In this document: piece after piece, positions 14,483-19,479 of the stretch
Layout of the letters: every line of letters starts with the position of its first letter
Position numbering within the stretch: the first letter of the stretch is position 1
Assembly (NCBI GenBank): GCA_050732575.1
Contig: JBOHRF010000071.1
Location: 1-19,479 of the forward strand
Reading direction: 5' to 3'
DNA length: 19,479 nt
From: JBBDWZ01 sp050732575
GTDB lineage: Bacteria > Gemmatimonadota > Gemmatimonadetes > Longimicrobiales > RSA9
Notes under the pieces: generated by a model
Seen by the model: only the letters and a program-made list of their open reading frames with translations
The model's database searches: none
What the model was told of the DNA's origin: nothing
Program-made: the position numbers and the translations under genes

Positions 14483-14914
14483 GTGCACGACGTTCACACA
14501 TTACCGCACGCACCGCGCGGCCGCATAAAGGGGAAAGACAGCGCATCAGGTCCTGACGAAGCACGCAATGACCGAGACATCTACGGGAGCGATTTCACCG
14601 ATCAGCTTGGTGGTTGCGAGACGCCCGGTGCGGGCACACAGGCGGTGCTCATCACGCGCGGCGCAACAAAGGAGTTTGATGGTGACGACGGTCGCTTCGA
14701 GCCGATCGGTCCCTGGACGGACGTCACGAGCGAGTTTGTCTCCGGTTCAGCATCCATCAGCGGCGCGATCGTGCAGTGCACGCTCAAGAAGGCGCGTGGC
14801 CGGGCAGCAAGCACGCGGGACCTACGTGGTGTGCGTCGACGGACGCATGAGCACGCTGCGCTGGCTGGTCGATACGTGGGAGCTCGAGTTCACGGATGAC
14901 GCGGTTCCGTAGTT
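14483..14914 (+). pseudogene. frameshifted gene of unknown function, end of the phage-like cluster
   Basis: One frame from 14483 carries a convincing stretch (DIYGSDFTDQLGG, then AVLITRGATKEFDGDDGRFE, then SGSASISGAIVQCTLKKARG) to about 14805. The sensible continuation (QQARGTYVVCVDGRMSTLRW ... ELEFTDDAVP, TAG at 14912-14914) lies in another frame. Joined they would give about 140 aa with a beta-rich look. No family recognised. The first 25 codons are doubtful, so the true start may be nearer 14560. Confidence 0.45.
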
Positions 14915-15020
14915 CGATTCGTCCGACCGCGGCGGCAACGAGCCCGATGATCAACTTGCAACCTCGGTCTCCAATGCGTCGTCACAAGACTCTCATTGTT
15001 GTGCTATCGCGTCGGCTCTT

Positions 15021-15536
15021 TTACGGCCGCCGGTGCGCAGTTATGGCCAACGCTACCTCAGAGCTATACCCAGGCTGCGCTGAGCCAGCTCTAAGAGCTA
15101 CGTTGGTTTTTTGAACGTCCACAACCGCAACGAGCCTCCCGACGCAATTAAACAATGCGGCTCGACCGGCACGGGCGTCATACCTGACCCCTTCGGGATC
15201 GAGCGCTGCTACGCGCCAAATCATCACCTCTGGAACTTTGCCGCGCACCTTTAGCGGCTCCACGAGGCTCCAGCCGCAGTCCGTGTGAGTCCAGCAGTCC
15301 CCCGTAGACCATTCGCTCGGTGGATCGCCGCTACACTGATGAGTTGGGTGTCCCATGCCTCCGGAGCAGTTTACGATGTAGCTGTACCCCGTGAGCCGGT
15401 GGATGTGGGTCTCAGTAGCTTCTACGTACTCATCTTCGCAGTCACTGCAGCAGTCCGGGCACTGCGCCGATGCGGCTGGCGACAACGCAATCATTGCGAC
15501 CCCCGCCAGAGCCAGTCTCTTCAACCACACCATCAT
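15021..15536 (-). CDS. secreted Cys-rich protein, copy 2 (intact)
   Basis: 171 aa from ATG 15536, preceded by GAGGAGG at a good distance. Signal peptide residues 1-25 (WLKRLALAGVAMIALSPAAS, cleavage after SAQ). The mature protein begins with CPDCCSDCEDE, then a middle with more Cys (IVNCSGG, HQCSGD, STGDCWTHTDCGW) and a C-terminal domain (DPEGVRYDARAGRAALFNCV then GRLVAVVDV) with one Cys. Ten Cys in all suggest disulfides or metal binding outside the cytoplasm. No Pfam family recognised. It follows the beta-propeller gene by about 55 nt, and the broken gene at 10821-11405 is its counterpart. In Bacteroidota, small secreted Cys-rich NVEALA-type peptides also sit beside 6-bladed propeller genes; the resemblance in context is suggestive only. 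Confidence 0.75.
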   Translation of the reverse strand: MMVWLKRLALAGVAMIALSPAASAQCPDCCSDCEDEYVEATETHIHRLTGYSYIVNCSGGMGHPTHQCSGDPPSEWSTGDCWTHTDCGWSLVEPLKVRGKVPEVMIWRVAALDPEGVRYDARAGRAALFNCVGRLVAVVDVQKTNVALRAGSAQPGYSSEVALAITAHRRP

Positions 15537-15592
15537 ACTCAACCTCCTCTTGTGAGAGTTGAACACGCAACGGGCCCAAGTTATGGCGCCGT

Positions 15593-16756
15593 TTAACGAC
15601 TCCGAACAGACACGAGTTCCACTTGCCATATGTGAACGTCCACGTGTCCGTCAGCATTTGCACTGGTCGAATAGACAAGGCCCTTTCCCCCTTCAACAGC
15701 ATGCAGCAACTCAGGCGAGCGCACCTGAGCAATCACATTCGCAGTCCGCACGTCAACTGCGCTCACAACCGTGTCCCAAATTGCGCTTCCGTCCAATTCG
15801 AACGGGTTCATTATTTTTCCAGGTGGGCCCGATACGATCGGCTTCCATTTCGAATCGGCTTCAATCGTAACAAGCATTACATGATGCGCTGATATGGTCA
15901 TTATTTCCGCGTTCCTCGGTCGTGGCCGGGCTGACAATGGCTCGCCGGGGATCGGCTGATTCCACGCGGTGAACCAGGGCGGTCGGACCGTTACTGTTCG
16001 CACCAAGTCTCCCTTCGAATCGTATTCCCTCAACTCTGTTTCGTTGCGGCGCGCTGTCCAAAACCCTCGCCCATCAGCAGCAGGTGCCAAGAGGGTCGGT
16101 GCAATCGCGTTTGCCACTCGCTCCAGCGTGTTAGTTACTTGACCTTCTCGATCGACAATCTGAACGGTGTACACTGCGCGGTCATTCGTACGAACGCGGT
16201 CGTCGACGACCATTCTACCATCGGCCAGAACAACGCCATTGACTTGCACGCCCTTTTCTATGCTGCGAGTATCGATGTGCTTTAGCTCACGGTCGAATCG
16301 GTGAACGCGGAGATTCTCGAAAGCGTAGAGGGTGTCGTTGCGGTCTAGGACCAGATGAAGCGTCGAACTAAACTCCCCCGGTCCTGCTCCTCGCTTGGTG
16401 TAGGAGCGAAGATACTTGGCGTTTCTATCATAGAGTAGCAATTGTGGCTCCCGATATAAATGAGAGACAACCAGCTCACCGGTTCTAAACTGGGCGATCG
16501 ACACGCTCATTGACGGTGCAATCATTGCGGGTGCCGAGCTAATGGTTAGGAATGGCTTTAGGCGTAATGCGCAGGGGCACTCAGGTTCTGGCGTCCTCTG
16601 TGCTGATGAAGCCACCGGTCGCGCCAGGGTTATCAATGCTATCGAAATCATGTAACACAGTGAGCGTCGCCAACTGGTTGTCTCTACGCGCAATAGTCCA
16701 CTGGTGAATCGACTCAAACGCTGGACTGGCGACGCCCAAGTTGCAAGGCCGTTCAC
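15593..16756 (-). CDS. secreted 6-bladed beta-propeller protein, copy 2
   Basis: 387 aa from GTG 16756, chosen because GGGAGG (minus strand 16767-16762) precedes it closely. Hydrophobic signal segment about residues 33-52 (SLCYMISIALITLARPVASS) after a long N-region; mature N-terminus has a C-P-C pair, like C-x2-C in copy 1. Blade signature TKRGAGPGEFSSTLHLV matches the GQGPGEY motif of copy 1. Further blades: LVLDRNDTLYAF, VVLADGRMVVDD, APAADGRGFWTAR. The C-terminal half (about 265-385) forms the last blades. Probably periplasmic or surface-exposed; ligand unknown. First gene of a two-gene operon with the Cys-rich gene. A terminator-like hairpin lies 40-70 nt upstream of its start. Confidence 0.82.
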   Translation of the reverse strand: MNGLATWASPVQRLSRFTSGLLRVETTSWRRSLCYMISIALITLARPVASSAQRTPEPECPCALRLKPFLTISSAPAMIAPSMSVSIAQFRTGELVVSHLYREPQLLLYDRNAKYLRSYTKRGAGPGEFSSTLHLVLDRNDTLYAFENLRVHRFDRELKHIDTRSIEKGVQVNGVVLADGRMVVDDRVRTNDRAVYTVQIVDREGQVTNTLERVANAIAPTLLAPAADGRGFWTARRNETELREYDSKGDLVRTVTVRPPWFTAWNQPIPGEPLSARPRPRNAEIMTISAHHVMLVTIEADSKWKPIVSGPPGKIMNPFELDGSAIWDTVVSAVDVRTANVIAQVRSPELLHAVEGGKGLVYSTSANADGHVDVHIWQVELVSVRSR

Positions 16757-16795
16757 AGGGCCCTCCCTGAATGAGGTGACGAATAGTAGACGGCT

Positions 16796-16825
16796 AAAAA
16801 AATGGGCCCGGTTTCAGCCGAGCCC
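16796..16825 (-). terminator. Rho-independent terminator (or attenuator) upstream of propeller copy 2
   Basis: On the minus strand GGGCTCGG / CCGGGCCC form an 8-bp stem with a CTGAAA loop, followed by A then seven T. It points toward the propeller gene, 40 nt before its GTG. The nearest minus-strand gene upstream ends 360 nt away (17187), so it either ends that transcript late or sits in the leader of the propeller operon. Confidence 0.7.
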
Positions 16826-17186
16826 GCCTCAGTGGCATATCAATGCATACATTGTGCGCGAGGTAGTTTGGATATTGCAAGCCCTTCGGACACTATGTGG
16901 GGTATGCGTGAAGCGAGAACGCGACGCCCAACCGGGGAATCGGTCCCGAATGTGTCAGCCGCTGCCCCGGCCATTGTTGTTGGTGCGTGCTGACTATTTG
17001 CAAAAACGGAACGATGCTATTTCCCTGTGGCGGCCCAATTCTGAGACAGGGTCCTGGCCAACATCGCCGCGGGGCCGCTGCTCGAGGACGGCGAAACGGT
17101 CATACAGATCATTGGCCGCATCCGGCCCCCATTTTTGGGATCGCGATTCCCGGCGCATCAGGGTTGCGCCATGTAAGATGGTCCGC
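16826..17186. other. region without a confident gene
   Basis: No frame of 60 codons on the minus strand and only weak ones on the plus strand. A 44-codon minus-strand frame (16974-16840) ends just before the terminator but has no ribosome site. On the + strand a short frame near 17050 (VLANIAAGPLLEDGETVIQI) looks protein-like but starts after a stop and is not assignable. Possibly remnants of decayed genes. Confidence 0.4.
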
Positions 17187-17586
17187 TCAGCCCTGCACAG
17201 GCGGCGGCTTGCGGATCATCCCAATTTCGACGAGCAGCTTGAGCTTATCGGCTCGGTGCAACTGCAGCCGCCAATAGCGCTCGGCCATGTCAATGAGCAG
17301 TGTCCGCCCTGCTAACGAAATGAACTGCAACCGAATATCCCCCCCGAGTTGGGGTCGGGCCGAGTGGGTATTCGTTCGCGACACGATTGCAGATTTCGAG
17401 CGCGACTTTTGGGGAAATATTCGCCTGGAGCACCTCGTGTCGGGCAGCTTGCAGGAGGGCGTAGTACCGCTTCAGATCACGTTTCGCGATCCCGGCCCAA
17501 TCGTCGCCTCTTGCGTCCAGATCTGCGGCGAGTTCCCATGCCAATGGCGCCAACGCGCGCGTGGCCAGCCCCAACACGCAGATCAT
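17187..17586 (-). pseudogene. helical hypothetical protein split by a G7 tract
   Basis: The upstream frame (from 17586) encodes a convincing helical segment (ELAADLDARGDDWAGIAKRD, YYALLQAARHEV, EICNRVANEYPLG). It then passes a run of seven G (minus strand; C7 at 17339-17345) and turns to a sequence ending at 17290. In the neighbouring frame the run is followed by an equally good segment (GDIRLQFISLAGRTLLIDMA, ERYWRLQLHRADKLKLLVEI) to a stop at 17187. With six G instead of seven the two join into a 130-aa protein. The first half resembles conserved helical proteins with a RGDDW-x-x-IAKRDLERYY-like block that I know only as hypothetical. No ribosome site is visible at the ATG. Confidence 0.5.
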
Positions 17587-17799
17587 TCTGAGTGATGCGG
17601 AATGGTCTGCCGATGGCCGGCAGATCGCTTACGCCATGAGCACATTGCCGCACGCACTGGGCGTAGAGCTGTTCGTCACCGATCTGCAACAGAACCGCAT
17701 TCGCAGGTGATAACTCGAGCGGGCTGGACTGCGTTGGGCGCGGTGCTGCGCTTCAGCACTGACGCCAGTCAGCTGTTCTGCTCGCGAGAAAACCCGTAA
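17560..17799 (+). pseudogene. PD40/TolB-type beta-propeller remnant, frameshifted
   Basis: The segment AEWSADGRQIAYAMSTLP followed by VELFVTDLQQNRIRR matches a PD40 (WD40-like TolB) blade, whose usual form is (F/W)SPDG-x-x-IAY ... L-(F/Y)-V-x-D-L ... R-x-(L/I)-T. The frame hits TGA at 17708; the expected next residues (VIT, then FSTDASQLFC) lie in another frame, so one G is missing at about 17706. That frame ends SRENP and stops in repeat array 4. No start is visible; upstream sequence is not recognisable, so only the end of a larger gene survives. Confidence 0.4.
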
Positions 17800-17845
17800 G
17801 AAGAACCGTAAGGAAAACCGTAAGAAAAAACGTAAGAAAAACGTT
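17785..17845 (+). repeat. 12-bp tandem repeat array 4 (4 units)
   Basis: CGTAAG at 17795, 17807, 17819 and 17831, exactly 12 bp apart. The first TAA (17797-17799) ends the frame of the propeller remnant (ending RENP). It is an inverted partner of array 5. Confidence 0.9.
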
Positions 17846-17887
17846 TGAACCAGTGACGCGTAGCGTACGCGCCTTACTCTCTTGCGT

Positions 17888-17955
17888 TTTTTCCTTTTTT
17901 TTTCTTACGTTGTTTCTTACGGTTCTTCTTACGGTTTACCTTACGGGTTTTCTTT
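17888..17955 (-). repeat. 12-bp tandem repeat array 5 (4 units)
   Basis: On the + strand CTTACG occurs at 17904, 17916, 17928 and 17940, exactly 12 bp apart. Read on the minus strand the first unit contains the TAA stop (17943-17941) of the CGNR gene, and its end (KTKENP) is encoded in the array. It faces array 4 across a ~40-nt spacer containing GCGTAGCGTACGC. Confidence 0.9.
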
Positions 17956-18579
17956 TGTTTTTCGCACGCGCGCGTAGTGACGACGCGCCTTGGCGCGGTT
18001 GCCGCACTCGCGCATCTCGCACCAGCGACGACTGCGATTCTTGCTCGCATCCAGGAACAGCCAGTTGCAGTTGTCGGTGGCGCACTCTTTTACCCGCGCA
18101 CGCTCATCCGAAACCAGCAGCTCGATCGCCGATTGTGCCACGGGCCACAGCACCTGATCCAGGTATCCGGACTCCTGCTCCCATTCCAGCTCCACCCGCT
18201 CGCTATCGCATGTGAGGCGACGATGGGAGGCGGCTTCCGCGTACTCCCGGGTCAGCGTGTCCAGATCGGTTCCCGCGGGAGGCTGGCCCTGGGACTGCGC
18301 GCTGAACACACGGTACACGGCCTCCCGTAACGCGCGGCCCCGCTCCAACGCGGCTTCTGCTTCCGCAGGGCGGCCGGCCGCTTCCGCGCGCAACGCCACA
18401 CCGTGTTCGCTACTGACCAGGCCCACCCGCTCGCCCCAGGTCACCAGGTCGCGATACCCGTGCAGGCGCTCGCGGAACGGTCCTGCCTGCCGTGCACTCG
18501 CTGTATTCACGAAATCCAGGCACACTGCCCCGCCGATGAAATCGATGCTCTCGATCGGCTCGTAGGTTTCGCTTTCCAT
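17941..18579 (-). CDS. CGNR zinc-finger transcriptional regulator with ABATE domain
   Basis: 212 aa. The N-terminal ABATE-type domain (about residues 12-140) opens with FIGGAVCLDFVNTASAR, then helical segments (RDLVTWGERVGL, AALERGRALREAVYRVFSA). The C-terminal CGNR zinc finger (166-208) has all four Cys: C166-x4-C171 before NWLFLDASKNRSRRWC, then C187-x4-C192 in CGNR-x-x-K-x-R-R-x-x-x-R. These are presumed DNA-binding regulators, found widely in actinobacteria and others, often near a transporter. It is divergent from an EamA exporter gene, so it likely controls it and itself. ATG 18579 is fixed by the absence of any other good start; the leader carries TAACTATCT copies. The last residues come from the repeat array. 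Confidence 0.92.
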   Translation of the reverse strand: MESETYEPIESIDFIGGAVCLDFVNTASARQAGPFRERLHGYRDLVTWGERVGLVSSEHGVALRAEAAGRPAEAEAALERGRALREAVYRVFSAQSQGQPPAGTDLDTLTREYAEAASHRRLTCDSERVELEWEQESGYLDQVLWPVAQSAIELLVSDERARVKECATDNCNWLFLDASKNRSRRWCEMRECGNRAKARRHYARVRKTKENP

Positions 18580-18587
18580 AACTATCT
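18579..18587 (+). promoter_or_regulatory. operator-like repeat, copy A (TAACTATCT)
   Basis: TAACTATCT at 18579-18587 is repeated at 18626-18634, in the same orientation and 47 bp apart. Copy A overlaps the CGNR start codon (minus-strand AGATAGTTATG). Candidate binding site for the CGNR protein, by position only. Confidence 0.4.
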
Positions 18588-18595
18588 AAACGCTC

Positions 18596-18624
18596 TTGAC
18601 AGGTTGTGTTTCTGGTCGTATCAT
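18596..18624 (+). promoter_or_regulatory. sigma70-type promoter for the EamA gene (TTGACA-17-TATCAT)
   Basis: A perfect TTGACA (18596-18601), a 17-bp spacer, and TATCAT (18619-18624). It points at the EamA gene, whose start is about 250 bp downstream, implying a long leader. Confidence 0.7.
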
Positions 18625-18625
18625 G

Positions 18626-18634
18626 TAACTATCT
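18626..18634 (+). promoter_or_regulatory. operator-like repeat, copy B (TAACTATCT)
   Basis: Second copy of TAACTATCT. It lies just after the -10 of the EamA promoter and overlaps the -10 of the minus-strand promoter, a position from which a bound protein could block both. Confidence 0.4.
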
Positions 18635-18659
18635 TAATGCGATTAGCTGGTTAAGTCAA
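18631..18659 (-). promoter_or_regulatory. divergent promoter for the CGNR gene (TTGACT-17-TAAGAT)
   Basis: On the minus strand TTGACT (18659-18654), a 17-bp spacer and TAAGAT (18636-18631). It would start transcription about 45 nt before the CGNR ATG. Confidence 0.55.
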
Positions 18660-18872
18660 TCTTGACGGGCAAGGCGATGATGGGAACGGCGAGGACGGAG
18701 TCGAGTGGATGGGGCCGAGTGGTCACGGTTTGGTTCAGGGGTTGGGAACGGTTTGCTGAAGCGGCAGGCGGCCGGGCAGAGGACCTGGTGGGCGCGAGTC
18801 CGTGGCGTCGTGGTAAGTCGCAGCCGGAGCAGGAGCTCGAGGTGGCAACCGATCAGGGTGTGGAGGGACTGC

Positions 18873-19479
18873 ATGCGGCGGACTGAGTGGTTGCGCCTGG
18901 TGGGTGCATTTGCGGCCATCTATCTGATTTGGGGTGCGACCTATTTGGCGATTGCAGTTACGGTGGAAACGGTGCCCCCGGTGTTCATGGTTGCCATGAG
19001 GGGTGCAGTGGCGGGTGGCGCGTTGTACGTGATTGGGCGTTTACGTGGCGAAGCGCCGCTCAGGTTGAAGGAGATCAGCGCGGCGGTGCCGAACGCGATC
19101 TTGCTGTTCGGGGGCGGGTACGTGCTGGTGAGTTGGGCCGCTCAGCATCTGGCGACGGGTGTTGCTGCGCTTCTGAATGCGACCATCCCGGCGTTTGTGG
19201 TGCTGATCGAGTGGTGGACGGGCCGACGGACGCGTCCGCGCGGGTGGGTGGTAGGTGGGTTGCTGTCCGGTTTGTCGGGAATCGCGCTGCTGGTCATGGG
19301 TCGTATTGGCTGCAACGAGGGTGTGGCGTTGATTCCGGCGGGAGTCATGTTGGCGGCCAGCTTTTTCTGGGCGCTGGGATCGGTGAGAGCCGGCAAGGAG
19401 AATGCGGGCACGCCGCTGCGTCAGGCGGCGGTGCAGCTGCTGACCAGTGCGCTGTTGCTGCTGCCCGTGAGTGCGCTAC
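18873..19479 (+). CDS. EamA/DMT-family transporter, N-terminal part (cut by window end)
   Basis: 202 complete codons from ATG 18873, preceded by GGAGG (18862-18866) at 6 nt. The frame is open to the window edge. Hydrophobic segments of the EamA fold follow each other: about residues 9-27 (LVGAFAAIYLIWGATYLAIA), 36-55, 70-87 (LFGGGYVLVSWAAQHL), 92-110, 120-140, 147-165 and 180-200. The IYLIWGATYLAI motif and the LATGVAALLNATIPAFVVLI block are typical of EamA exporters close to YedA/RhtA. Such proteins are inner-membrane drug/metabolite exporters; substrate unknown. The C-terminal half (second EamA repeat) lies outside. Likely controlled by the divergent CGNR regulator. The ~210 bp between promoter and ATG hold a long untranslated leader; a TTG-initiated frame there (18662-18886) is unsupported. 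Confidence 0.9.
   Translation, partial: MRRTEWLRLVGAFAAIYLIWGATYLAIAVTVETVPPVFMVAMRGAVAGGALYVIGRLRGEAPLRLKEISAAVPNAILLFGGGYVLVSWAAQHLATGVAALLNATIPAFVVLIEWWTGRRTRPRGWVVGGLLSGLSGIALLVMGRIGCNEGVALIPAGVMLAASFFWALGSVRAGKENAGTPLRQAAVQLLTSALLLLPVSAL

Noticed and set aside
17853..18215. Plus-strand ORF with a membrane-like N-terminus (VFLT-type repeats)
   Set aside because: The hydrophobic stretch is the translated repeat array, and the remainder is antisense to the CGNR gene.
18662..18886. TTG-initiated 74-codon frame in the EamA leader
   Set aside because: No ribosome site and an unlikely composition; it overlaps the well-supported EamA start.

Overview
The window (GC-rich, about 60-65%) looks like a bacterial chromosome segment from Gemmatimonadota or a close relative. 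The clues are a SusC/RagA-SusD/RagB pair, an ADOP-type FtsX/MacB-like permease tail, 6-bladed beta-propeller exoproteins, a BON protein and HrpB. This lineage call is inference from gene content; no rRNA or other marker gene is present.

Layout. 1-275 is the end of an ABC permease. 314-646(-) is a four-helix-bundle (23S rRNA IVP-type) gene. 818-5120(-) is a susC-susD outer-membrane uptake operon with a good terminator at 743-766. 5489-9741 is a compact housekeeping block: CDP-alcohol phosphatidyltransferase, PRC-barrel protein, the helicase gene hrpB (-), a BON-domain protein and a small unknown gene (-). About 9.75-10.8 kb holds no confident gene. 10.8-12.5 kb (-) and 15.0-16.8 kb (-) hold two copies of the same two-gene module: a secreted 6-bladed beta-propeller protein followed by a secreted Cys-rich protein. 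Between them, on the + strand (12.7-14.9 kb), lies a run of tiny, tightly packed or overlapping phage-like genes, including one made of 14-residue repeats. 17.2-17.8 kb holds broken genes. 17.94-19.48 kb holds a CGNR zinc-finger regulator (-) divergent from an EamA/DMT exporter (+, cut by the window end), with two well-formed promoters and a repeated operator-like sequence between them.

Two things stand out. First, a 12-bp tandem repeat (CGTAAGGAAAAC, 3-4 units) occurs five times. At three intact genes and one decayed gene the first unit supplies the stop codon (the TAA inside CGTAAG), so the repeat behaves as a 3'-end element; two arrays face each other at 17785-17955 and could form a long hairpin. 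Second, the propeller + Cys-rich module is duplicated. One Cys-rich copy is broken at a G6 run, and single-nucleotide indels recur through the accessory part (10.8-17.8 kb), while the long core genes (3.0 kb susC, 2.5 kb hrpB) are intact.

No tRNA, rRNA, transposase or CRISPR array was seen.
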